From assembly GCA_039029515.1 (NCBI GenBank), contig JBCCFX010000082.1, positions 1 through 15,144 on the forward strand: a stretch of 15,144 bases of DNA, in the 5' to 3' direction. Shown in pieces: positions 6,415-12,600 of this stretch (position 1 is its first letter; every line of letters starts with the position of its first letter). The notes under the pieces are model-generated. The model did no database searches. It was not told where the DNA came from and was given only the letters and a program-made list of their open reading frames with translations. This DNA is from JBCCFX01 sp039029515. GTDB taxonomy: Bacteria > Planctomycetota > Phycisphaerae > Phycisphaerales > SM1A02. Position numbers and translations under genes: made by a program.

Positions 6415-7765
6415 CGTTTGGCTCCACGGTGGAGTTGAGCCACAGCGTGACGCGACCGAGTCGGTCGTATGGCGCGTAGAAGTGCATACCGCCGGCGACA
6501 AGATCCTGATCGCCATCGCCATCGATGTCGCCGGTCGCAATCGTGATCTGATGTGTCGGATCAGCGGTAATCGCATGTTGCACAAACGCACCCGCATCCG
6601 TGGTCTGCTCGAACCACACGATGCTCGGAGATTCGGCGCGCTCCCAGCGATTGAAGCCTGAGACGGCGACGATGTCCTGATCGCCATCATTGTCGAGGTC
6701 AGCCGCGCGCGGCGAATACGCACCCGGAAAATCACTGAGCCGACGATACTCGAACGTCATGGGCGACGTCTGCTCGAGCCATTGCACGCCGTGCCAGGGT
6801 CGTGGTCGCGGTGGCGTGTAATCAAACGCATCGCCATTCGTATAGAGCACGTCGTCATCGCCATCGCCATCGAGATCAACGACCTGAATGCCGGATGAAC
6901 CGAAGTCATCATTGCCGGCGCCATACAGCAAGACGGTTTCGAAGTTGCCTGCACCGTCATTGACGTGGGCGTAGATCTCTTCCCATTCCTGACTGACGAT
7001 CGTGACGATGTCGATGTCACCGTCGTCCTCAATGTCGACCAACTCCGTATTGATCGTCCCATTGAGGCGTTGCAGGACGTGCAGTTCGAACTCGAACGGT
7101 TCGGTCTGTTCGTACCAGACGGTTTCGCCGTCGTCCGCCCCGAACTGTGCGACCGCGAGATCCTGATCGCCGTCGCCGTCAAGGTCAGCAGCACGGACAT
7201 CGGCGACGCGCGCGACGCCTGAGTTAACGGTGCGTAGTGTGAACGTCTCAGTCCCGTCGTTCTCGAGGATGATGACGGAGCCAATGCGGTCGTTGCTCGG
7301 AAAGAGCCGGCCGAGGCTGGCCACGAGGATGTCGAGGTCGCCATCGTTGTCGAAATCCATGACGTCGGTGTGTGCGGGCGCGATGATCGGGGCAGCGATC
7401 AGGCGCTCGACAAAGACGCCGGGCGATTCCTGACGGATCCACGTGATCTCGTTGGCGAGGGCATCGCAGACGATGACATCGTTGAGGTCATCCCGATCAA
7501 GGTCGGCCATCTGGACGAAGGCGATGAACGGCGTGCGCACATCGGTTCGACCGATGTCCAGCCGGGTGAAGCGCTCTGTGTCATCCGTCGGCTCGACCGC
7601 GGTTGCGAGCGTGGACGTCGCCTTCTGTGCATCGGGCGGTGCCTGGAGTCGCAGCAACACCGGCATGGCGTAGCCGGTCTCGCGCGAGGTACGCCAGGCG
7701 ACGATGACGGTGACGGTGGCAGCGATGATGAGATACAACGCAACCCACGTGATGAGGCGGCGCAT
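6407..7765 (-). CDS. Membrane-anchored FG-GAP/VCBS-type protein, predicted seven-bladed beta-propeller
   Basis: A 452-residue protein with an N-terminal membrane anchor (about 5-23) and a large extracytoplasmic part. Seven calcium-loop motifs of the form DxDxDGDxD occur at 88-96, 137-145, 194-202, 244-252, 297-305, 356-364 and 413-421. Their spacing of 49-59 residues is that of FG-GAP blades, so a seven-bladed propeller of the integrin-alpha type is the natural reading. Such domains usually bind proteins or polysaccharides. The first motif (DLDRDDLND) is less regular. The C-terminal ASPIC/UnbV extension found in some relatives is absent. The start ATG at 7765 overlaps the preceding gene's stop by one base (TGATG) and has no Shine-Dalgarno of its own, so it probably depends on coupling. 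The downstream TPR gene overlaps it by 8 nt. The fold is confident; the ligand and process are unknown. Confidence 0.9.
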   Translation of the reverse strand: MRRLITWVALYLIIAATVTVIVAWRTSRETGYAMPVLLRLQAPPDAQKATSTLATAVEPTDDTERFTRLDIGRTDVRTPFIAFVQMADLDRDDLNDVIVCDALANEITWIRQESPGVFVERLIAAPIIAPAHTDVMDFDNDGDLDILVASLGRLFPSNDRIGSVIILENDGTETFTLRTVNSGVARVADVRAADLDGDGDQDLAVAQFGADDGETVWYEQTEPFEFELHVLQRLNGTINTELVDIEDDGDIDIVTIVSQEWEEIYAHVNDGAGNFETVLLYGAGNDDFGSSGIQVVDLDGDGDDDVLYTNGDAFDYTPPRPRPWHGVQWLEQTSPMTFEYRRLSDFPGAYSPRAADLDNDGDQDIVAVSGFNRWERAESPSIVWFEQTTDAGAFVQHAITADPTHQITIATGDIDGDGDQDLVAGGMHFYAPYDRLGRVTLWLNSTVEPNDG

Positions 7766-8340
7766 CAGAAAGACTCGCTTTCGTCGGCGAGTCGGCGCAT
7801 CGCGCCCTGCACGAGTTCATCCAGTTCGGGCATCATCGTGACGTCGGTGACGGTGCGCAACGAAGCGTCGGTGTAGGTGGACAGTGGCTTGTGGTCGCAC
7901 TTCCCTGCGTATGCGTACGCGCTCACCTCGAAACCCGGCGCGGCACTGGTCGGGACGAAAACGACCATCGTGGTGCCGCGATACTTGTGCCATGTCGTCT
8001 GCTTGGTTCGGCCGGTGCCTTCGTGTCGACCGTCCTCGTGGTACATCTCGACGGCGAGCGTGAACGAGCCGTCATCGTGCGTCCGGATGTCGTAGTCGGC
8101 CGAAGCGCCCATCGTGTGGCCGGCTTCGAGATCGCTGCGATCCCAGGCGATTGCGCGAAGTTCGATGAGGAATTGTTCGGCGAATGCGGCAGAACGCTCG
8201 GCGACAGATGCATCGGACTTCGATATATCGGAACCCGATAGATTGGCGTCAGACCCATCGCGACAACCGGTCGGTATCGCGATGATGGCGACCACGATGC
8301 CGATGCGAATGATGCTGCATATGACTGTGTACGCCTGCAT
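7765..8340 (-). CDS. Putative lipoprotein or signal-peptide protein of unknown function
   Basis: 191 residues. The N-terminus MQAYTVICSIIRIGIVVAII is hydrophobic and ends in IPTGC, with a cysteine near residue 26. This looks like a type II signal peptide, although Pro at -3 makes the lipobox weak; a simple membrane anchor is the alternative. The mature part starts with a Ser/Asp-rich linker (DGSDANLSGSDISKSD). A domain of about 130 residues follows, with alternating hydrophobic strands such as GSFTLAVEMYHEDGRHEGTG and WHKYRGTTMVVFVPTS. I do not recognise the family. I chose the ATG at 8340 rather than the frame start at 8415, because the upstream part overlaps the neighbouring lipoprotein gene and lacks signal-peptide character. 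TATACT lies six nt before this ATG. The stop overlaps the next start by one base, so it belongs to the mdh-to-TPR gene run. Confidence 0.72.
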   Translation of the reverse strand: MQAYTVICSIIRIGIVVAIIAIPTGCRDGSDANLSGSDISKSDASVAERSAAFAEQFLIELRAIAWDRSDLEAGHTMGASADYDIRTHDDGSFTLAVEMYHEDGRHEGTGRTKQTTWHKYRGTTMVVFVPTSAAPGFEVSAYAYAGKCDHKPLSTYTDASLRTVTDVTMMPELDELVQGAMRRLADESESF

Positions 8341-8346
8341 GCGCTC

Positions 8347-8352
8347 AGTATA
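8347..8352 (-). promoter_or_regulatory. Possible -10 element just before a start codon (leaderless candidate)
   Basis: TATACT on the minus strand, followed by six nt and then the ATG at 8340. A sigma-70 polymerase would start within a base or two of the ATG and make a leaderless mRNA, inside an operon. No good -35 is visible, and no Shine-Dalgarno precedes the ATG. Confidence 0.35.
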
Positions 8353-8362
8353 CGAAGCCGAC

Positions 8363-8806
8363 CTATTCGGGCGATGTCGGGGCGAGTGCCGTCCCGGCGA
8401 ACGATGTGCCTGCAACTTCGATGCGACCAGCGGATGGCACGACGAGCGTCAGGCGCGGGCGGCCGCTCAGCAGCCCGCGGATGACATCGGCTCGCACGTA
8501 ATACGCAGTACCGCGTTCGGTCGTCACGCGGAGCTCTGAGATGTCCGATGACGTTTCGCTCGACACGAGGTACTCGCCCGGCGGGACGATGGCGTACGTG
8601 TACATGTCGTTCTTCAGCGTGCCGGCAAGTTGACCGTCGACGCGAAGCGGCAGCGACGTCACTGCACCCGCGAGGTTGCCGGTGCGATAGAGATAGATCA
8701 CCGCGTCATCGCCCGCCTGTACGGGCGTATATGCCGGCCGGTTGGTGGAGCAGCCGACCGCGATACACGCGACGAGCAGCAGCAGCATGGTGCGAGCGAT
8801 GCGCAT
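8363..8806 (-). CDS. DUF2846-like small lipoprotein
   Basis: 147 residues. The N-terminus MRIARTMLLLLVACIAVGC is a typical lipoprotein signal peptide with lipobox A-V-G-C and acylated Cys19. After a short Pro/Thr linker the domain reads as the DUF2846 type: DDAVIYLYRTGN (about 33-44), PLRVDGQLAGTLKND and YAIVPPGEYLVSS. This is a beta-rich domain of unknown role, usually found on envelope lipoproteins. The start at 8806 has AAAGG seven nt upstream. It follows mdh by 23 nt and precedes the next lipoprotein gene by 22 nt, all on the minus strand, so transcription from the mdh promoter is likely. The family assignment comes from motif memory and is moderately secure; the lipoprotein nature is more secure. 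Confidence 0.8.
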   Translation of the reverse strand: MRIARTMLLLLVACIAVGCSTNRPAYTPVQAGDDAVIYLYRTGNLAGAVTSLPLRVDGQLAGTLKNDMYTYAIVPPGEYLVSSETSSDISELRVTTERGTAYYVRADVIRGLLSGRPRLTLVVPSAGRIEVAGTSFAGTALAPTSPE

Positions 8807-8829
8807 CGTGTCGCCTTTCTGACGCGAGC

Positions 8830-9780
8830 TTACGCGAGTTCGGGGAAGGTCGACTTGACGATATCGACGAGGCCTGAGACGGCATTGACGGAGTTGTCCA
8901 TCAGGGCCTTCTCCGCGTCGTTGAGGTCGATCTCAACGACTTTCTCCACGCCGTTAGAGCCGAGAATGCACGGTACGCCGACGAAGTAGCCGTTGATGCC
9001 GAACTCGCCATCGCAGTAGGCGGCGCAGGGAAGAATGCGTTTTTTGTCCTTGATGATCGCTTCGGCCATCTGGACGCTGCCGGACGCCGGGGCGTAATAG
9101 GCACTGGTGCCCATCAGCTTGACGACTTCGCCACCGCCCATCTTGGCGCGTTCGACGCAGGCGTCGATGGTGGCTTGCGGCAGGAGCTTGTCGAGCGGCA
9201 CGCCGTGGACTGAGCTGTATCGCGGCAGCGGCACCATGGTGTCGCCGTGGCCGCCGAGCAGGAGTGCCTGAATGTCTTCGATGGAGCAACCGATTTCCAT
9301 CGCGAGGAACGCACGGAAGCGGGCGACATCGAGGCAGCCGGCCTGGCCAACGATGCGATTGGTCGGGAAGCCGGATGCTTTCCAGGCGGTGTAGACCATG
9401 GCATCGAGCGGGTTGGAGACAAGGATCATCACCGAATCCGGCGCGTGTTTCGCGATCTGTTCGGAGACGCTCTTGACGATCTTCACGTTGGTCGCGATGA
9501 GGTCATCGCGGCTCATGCCGGGCTTCCGCGGGATACCGGCCGTGACGATGATGACATCGCTGCCGGCGGTATCTGCATAGTCGGACGTGCCGACGACATT
9601 CGCGTCAAATCGCTCCATCGGCGCGGCGCAGAGGAGGTCGAGGGCCTTTCCCTTGGCGACGCCTTCCTTGTCAGGAATGTCGACCAGGACCACGTCGCCG
9701 AGTTCTTTTGCCGCGGCCCAGTGGGCACACGTGGCTCCAACGTTGCCGGCACCGATGATGCTGATCTTCGCGCGTCGCAT
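8830..9780 (-). CDS. mdh: Malate dehydrogenase, NAD-dependent, LDH-like type
   Basis: A cytoplasmic TCA-cycle enzyme that interconverts malate and oxaloacetate with NAD. Its 316 residues are normal for LDH-like MDH. The nucleotide-binding GAGNVG is at 10-15, with Asp34 ending the second strand (NAD rather than NADP). The active-site loop IPRKPGMSR (83-91) has Arg85 where lactate dehydrogenases have Gln, which makes malate the substrate, and also Arg91. SNPLD (122-126) includes Asn123. Catalytic Asp151 sits in GCLDVARFR with Arg154, and His178 in GGHGD. All catalytic residues are present. The ATG at 9780 starts directly at the first beta strand and has AAAGGA ten nt upstream; the frame to 9834 adds nothing recognisable. 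A good promoter lies upstream, and four envelope-protein genes follow within 25 nt or less of each other, which is an unusual set of partners for mdh. Confidence 0.97.
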   Translation of the reverse strand: MRRAKISIIGAGNVGATCAHWAAAKELGDVVLVDIPDKEGVAKGKALDLLCAAPMERFDANVVGTSDYADTAGSDVIIVTAGIPRKPGMSRDDLIATNVKIVKSVSEQIAKHAPDSVMILVSNPLDAMVYTAWKASGFPTNRIVGQAGCLDVARFRAFLAMEIGCSIEDIQALLLGGHGDTMVPLPRYSSVHGVPLDKLLPQATIDACVERAKMGGGEVVKLMGTSAYYAPASGSVQMAEAIIKDKKRILPCAAYCDGEFGINGYFVGVPCILGSNGVEKVVEIDLNDAEKALMDNSVNAVSGLVDIVKSTFPELA

Positions 9781-9832
9781 GATGCATGAGTCCTTTGGTG
9801 AAAGTGGTTCTCGATCGGGGGGAGAATCGGCC

Positions 9833-9860
9833 ACTATAGGCAGGCGATTCGATAGGGCAA
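9833..9860 (-). promoter_or_regulatory. Candidate sigma-70-type promoter for mdh
   Basis: On the minus strand TTGCCC (9855-9860) is followed after 16 nt by TATAGT (9833-9838). Transcription would begin near 9826 and give a leader of about 45 nt with AAAGGA before the mdh ATG. It probably drives the whole five-gene run. Confidence 0.5.
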
Positions 9861-9983
9861 CCTCACGACGCCTCCGGGTTTTCGGGGGCTGTATCGGTCG
9901 GGTCAGGGGAGGGTTGGGCAGGCCTCAATCGTCTCGGAAGACGCTGCGACGCGGAAATTTACCGGACTTCGGCATTCAAGCTG

Positions 9984-10011
9984 TTGCAGCATGTCCCGGT
10001 CACCGGATAAT
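9984..10011 (+). promoter_or_regulatory. Candidate sigma-70-type promoter for the TIGR03790 gene
   Basis: TTGCAG (9984-9989) and GATAAT (10006-10011) are 16 nt apart. The start would be near 10018, giving a leader of about 110 nt that includes the hairpin at 10033-10055. The -10 matches the consensus at five of six positions; the -35 is weaker. Confidence 0.4.
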
Positions 10012-10032
10012 GGTTCGTTGGAGTGTGGAGTG

Positions 10033-10055
10033 CGGCTCACCCCTTCGGGGGAGCG
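10033..10055 (+). other. GC-rich hairpin in the leader of the TIGR03790 gene
   Basis: A short inverted repeat: CTC, a bulged A and CCCC facing GGGG and GAG across the loop around TTC, closed below by further G-C pairs with one more bulge. No T tract follows, so it is not a standard terminator. In RNA it would form a stable C(UUC)G-type hairpin about 70 nt before the start codon. A regulatory or stabilising role is possible but unproven. Confidence 0.4.
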
Positions 10056-10126
10056 ATGCCAAACCAACATTGAAAACTGACGTGAGTTCGGGAAGAGAGT
10101 GACTTCGCCTGGGGTAGAAGGAAGTC

Positions 10127-12298
10127 ATGGGAATCCTGAGGTGTGTGTACAGCCGGACAGGGGTGATCGGGCGGCTTGCAAGCCGGTCGATGGCGGCGAT
10201 GTTCGCAGTGGCCATGTCGGCGAGCGTTGTGTCGGCGGACCTGCTGCCGAATGAAGTTGTCCTGGTCTGGAACAGCAAGAGCGCCGACTCGACGGCGGTG
10301 CGCGAAGCGTATGTCGCTGCGCGTCCGGGCGTGCGCGAGTTCGACCTCAGCGTGTCCTACACCGCGGTGCCGTTCCCGACGAATCCGCCGCAGTTCGCAA
10401 TCACCGCAAACTTCGTGACGCCGGACGCGTACGAGACGCTGATTCGTCAGCCGCTGAAGAGCTTCGTCGACACGCAGGCGCCGGAGACGCTGTGCTTTGT
10501 GACGACGATCGGCGTGCCAGTGCTGATTACCAACAACTTCCAGCCCGGCGTTGGTCACGGCAATGAGAACGGCGTCGTGGCGAGTGTCGAAGGTGCGCTG
10601 ACGGTTCTGGGCGCGACCACATTCAACGACAATACGTTCAGCGGTGCGCGGAACAATCCTTATGCGGGAACGATCAAGCAGCCATTTCGATCGTTTGTAC
10701 AGGCCGGCTGTGCGGGCGGTCGGTTGTTCATGGCGACGCGCCTGCATGCCGGTCCGGGACCGGGGACGACCACGTTGACGGAAACGCTCGCGATGATCGA
10801 TCGATCGCAGCAGCTCGTCGTGAACAAGTTCGCGACGAACTTCATCGTGGATGACGTTGCGGGCGGTTGTGTGACGTTGTCCGCGAGTCGTGCGGGCGCG
10901 CAGTCGATGCGCGATGCTGGCTGGCTTGTCTGGTTCGATGACACCGATGAGTTCCTGCACGGACCAAGCGTTGAGTTCAACGAGGATCCGCAGTGTCCAT
11001 GCCCGTTGAGTTGTCAGTCGATCACGTTTGAGGATCTCTACGACGATTACCCGGATCTCACGCACGCAAGCCTCGGACGCAATCACCTCGTGATCTGCGA
11101 TGCGACCAGCGATCGTGAGTGCGTGTCGGCAACGTACGTGCAGGCATTGAACGCGCATCCCGCCGGGATCTTTGCGAGCGTCGAGTCATTCAACGGTCTG
11201 CGTCTCTGGGGCGGATCCACCGGCGGGCAAGGCAACGGCCTCGACTGGTTCGGGCACGCCGGCGGCTCGTTCGCGTTGCTGCACGGCTACGGGCATTTCG
11301 TGGGCGACAATCCCCAACTCGACAACGTGATGCTCAACTTCTATGAGAACGGCATGTCATGGGCCGAAGCGGCGATGTCATCGCTACCGAAGGTCGGATT
11401 CGTGACGGTACCGATCGGCGATCCGCTCGCGACGGTGACGGTGTTCGATCCCGATGTGACTGATGACGGTGTCATTGATCCGAGTGATATCGAAGCGGTC
11501 TTTGATGCGCTGGACATCGTGGCGCAAGACGTGCTCCGTGATCGTCGGGATGTGAACCGTGACGGTCTCGTGAGCTTCGAAGACGTCGTGCCCGTGCTGG
11601 ATGCATTCGGGCGCGTCCGGCCGACCGATCAGGGGAATCCCATCGTGGCGGGTGCGTTCGGGGCAACGCTGGGAACGACCTGCGAACTCTTCGGCCTGGT
11701 GGAATTGCCGTTGCTGAGTACCGGCGACACCAATGGCGATCTCATCGTTGATGACGCTGACGTGCAAGTGCTCATCGACGCGATGGCGTGCCAGTGTCTG
11801 GAAGTCGATGTGAATGGCGATGGCGTCATCGATCAGTTGGACATCGACATCGCCATTGGCGGTGGTGATCCACTGGATATCGATGGTGATGGCACCGTGA
11901 CGTGTCTCGACATGCACGAGGTGTTCTTCAACCAGTGCTTCTCGAATTGCGGCGAGACGCCGTACGACCTCACCGGCGATGGCGTCGTGAACTTCTTCGA
12001 CTTCAACGTGATTGCCACGGAGATCGTCAATACGACCGGCATCGGATCGTTCTTCGATCTGGACTTCGACGGCAGTGGCGCGGTGAACTGCGATGACATT
12101 CAACTGTTGCGCGACAACTACTGTGATGCCGGTGCCGGCGGCGTGGCGTCACAGTCCTGTTTCGATCCGATGTTCGATGTCAACAGCGATGGCGTCGTGA
12201 ACTGCACGGACGAGTGGACGGTGGAATGGGTGCTGATGACCGTGGGCGGTCAGCCGTGCAACGACGTCGGCCTCGGCTGCGGCGAATGTGAAGAATAG
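10127..12298 (+). CDS. Secreted TIGR03790-type protein with eight dockerin/EF-hand-like calcium loops
   Basis: 723 residues. A long signal peptide (about 1-37, cleavage near SVVSA/DLLPN) points to export. Residues 40-440 have the layout of the TIGR03790 family: EVVLVWNSKSADS near the N-terminus, CFVTTIGVPVLITNN (123-137), GARNNPYAG (173-181), MATRLHAGPG (202-211) and a final GMSWAEAAMSSLPKVGF (409-425) followed by IGDPL (430-434). That family is common in planctomycetes and its function is not established. The C-terminal 280 residues hold eight calcium-binding loops of dockerin/EF-hand form, beginning near 443, 475, 534, 561, 584, 614, 646 and 684. Cysteines are frequent there, and the protein ends in CGECEE. 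The tail resembles dockerin repeats, but whether cohesin partners exist cannot be seen here. The start at 10127 has AGAAGGAAG just upstream; an internal ATG at residue 22 would also give a signal peptide. A strong terminator follows. Confidence 0.86.
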   Translation: MGILRCVYSRTGVIGRLASRSMAAMFAVAMSASVVSADLLPNEVVLVWNSKSADSTAVREAYVAARPGVREFDLSVSYTAVPFPTNPPQFAITANFVTPDAYETLIRQPLKSFVDTQAPETLCFVTTIGVPVLITNNFQPGVGHGNENGVVASVEGALTVLGATTFNDNTFSGARNNPYAGTIKQPFRSFVQAGCAGGRLFMATRLHAGPGPGTTTLTETLAMIDRSQQLVVNKFATNFIVDDVAGGCVTLSASRAGAQSMRDAGWLVWFDDTDEFLHGPSVEFNEDPQCPCPLSCQSITFEDLYDDYPDLTHASLGRNHLVICDATSDRECVSATYVQALNAHPAGIFASVESFNGLRLWGGSTGGQGNGLDWFGHAGGSFALLHGYGHFVGDNPQLDNVMLNFYENGMSWAEAAMSSLPKVGFVTVPIGDPLATVTVFDPDVTDDGVIDPSDIEAVFDALDIVAQDVLRDRRDVNRDGLVSFEDVVPVLDAFGRVRPTDQGNPIVAGAFGATLGTTCELFGLVELPLLSTGDTNGDLIVDDADVQVLIDAMACQCLEVDVNGDGVIDQLDIDIAIGGGDPLDIDGDGTVTCLDMHEVFFNQCFSNCGETPYDLTGDGVVNFFDFNVIATEIVNTTGIGSFFDLDFDGSGAVNCDDIQLLRDNYCDAGAGGVASQSCFDPMFDVNSDGVVNCTDEWTVEWVLMTVGGQPCNDVGLGCGECEE

Positions 12299-12343
12299 CT
12301 ATCAGCGCTCAGCTGTCTGCTATCAGCTGTCGGCTATCAGTTC
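12295..12343. repeat. Heptamer tandem array C1, consensus TC(A/G/T)GCT(A/G), 7 units
   Basis: Seven 7-nt units in phase. The first is degenerate and contains the TAG stop codon of the preceding gene (12296-12298), and the last ends TTC. The array therefore starts in the final codon of the gene and fills the gap up to the terminator. Translated, it gives the YQLSAIS-type false peptide that I know from memory to be frequent in databases. Confidence 0.88.
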
Positions 12344-12349
12344 GTGTAG

Positions 12350-12379
12350 GCCGGGTTCTGCTGAACCCGGCGTTTTCTT
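12350..12379 (+). terminator. Rho-independent terminator of the TIGR03790 gene
   Basis: A perfect 9-bp stem, GCCGGGTTC (12350-12358) against GAACCCGGC (12363-12371), closes a TGCT loop and is followed by GTTTTCTT (12372-12379). It lies about 50 nt after the stop codon. Confidence 0.9.
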
Positions 12380-12409
12380 GCGGGATGAGAAGCCTCAAAC
12401 GGTATCAAT

Positions 12410-12483
12410 CCGAGCCTTCGTCGAAGACGCCTCAGGCTCGGCGTTCGCGAAGAGATCCGACACTTCGCGTTGCTCAGTGTCGG
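12410..12483. other. Two adjacent perfect inverted repeats
   Basis: The first pairs CCGAGCCT (12410-12417) with AGGCTCGG (12434-12441), with a smaller nested CGTC/GACG pair inside its loop. The second pairs CCGACACT (12457-12464) with AGTGTCGG (12476-12483) across an 11-nt loop. Neither has a T tract. Together with the terminator just upstream they make three strong hairpins within 134 bases. They could be part of a structured RNA, a processed 3' end or repeated extragenic elements; the sequence alone does not say which. Confidence 0.55.
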
Positions 12484-12549
12484 CGTGGTCGGCCGGACGC
12501 CGTCTGCGTTGTGCCCGCTGCCATTTGCCTGCACGCATGGCCTGCGATG

Positions 12550-12577
12550 TCAGCGCTCAGCTGTCTGCTGTCAGTTC
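12550..12577. repeat. Heptamer tandem array C2, second copy of the TCAGCTR family, 4 units
   Basis: Four in-phase units that repeat units 2-4 and the last unit of array C1, with a single A/G difference. The order of variant units is the same, so C2 looks like C1 lacking its two internal units (14 nt). It ends 23 nt before the next start codon. Confidence 0.85.
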
Positions 12578-12588
12578 ATCACTCTCTG

Positions 12589-12594
12589 TACACT
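12589..12594 (+). promoter_or_regulatory. Possible -10 element just before a start codon (leaderless candidate)
   Basis: TACACT, followed by six nt and then the ATG at 12601. No Shine-Dalgarno precedes that ATG. The geometry is the same as at 8347-8352. A weak CTGTCA upstream (12568-12573), formed by array C2, is too close for a standard -35. Confidence 0.4.
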
Positions 12595-12600
12595 GCCGTG

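Larger units (their letters stand above)
9781..10126. other. Divergent intergenic region with promoters for mdh and the TIGR03790 gene
   Basis: These 346 bases hold no convincing gene. They contain a minus-strand promoter candidate for mdh (9833-9860), a plus-strand promoter candidate (9984-10011), a GC-rich hairpin (10033-10055) in the leader of the downstream gene, and the AGAAGGAAG Shine-Dalgarno at 10116-10124. The stretch 9861-9980 shows nothing I can interpret. Confidence 0.6.
12299..12600. other. Intergenic region: two related heptamer arrays around a terminator and two hairpins
   Basis: These 302 bases lie between the TIGR03790 gene and the DUF6265-like gene. In order they hold array C1, a rho-independent terminator (12350-12379), two perfect inverted repeats (12410-12441 and 12457-12483), a stretch without visible features (12484-12549), array C2 (12550-12577) and a TACACT hexamer before the next ATG. 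An open frame crosses part of this (from 12385), but its translation has no recognisable content. Confidence 0.6.

Noticed and set aside
10033..10055. Rho-independent terminator
   Set aside because: The hairpin is not followed by a T tract and lies upstream of a gene on the same strand.
10037..11158. Long antisense open frame (373 codons) over the TIGR03790 gene
   Set aside because: Its translation is rich in Arg and His with no recognisable motif, as expected for the opposite strand of a GC-rich gene; the sense frame has clear family blocks.
11384..12103. Antisense open frame opposite the calcium-loop repeats
   Set aside because: It mirrors the GAT/GGC-rich codons of the loops and has no independent features.
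11440..12260. Apparent DNA repeats of the GATGGCGATGG type
   Set aside because: They are explained by repeated calcium-loop codons (Asp-Gly-Asp-Gly) in the protein, not by a separate DNA element; the same holds for the FG-GAP gene at 6407-7765.
12385..12600. Upstream extension of the DUF6265-like lipoprotein
   Set aside because: The extension crosses hairpins and array C2 and would bury the signal peptide; the lipoprotein start at 12601 is far more sensible.
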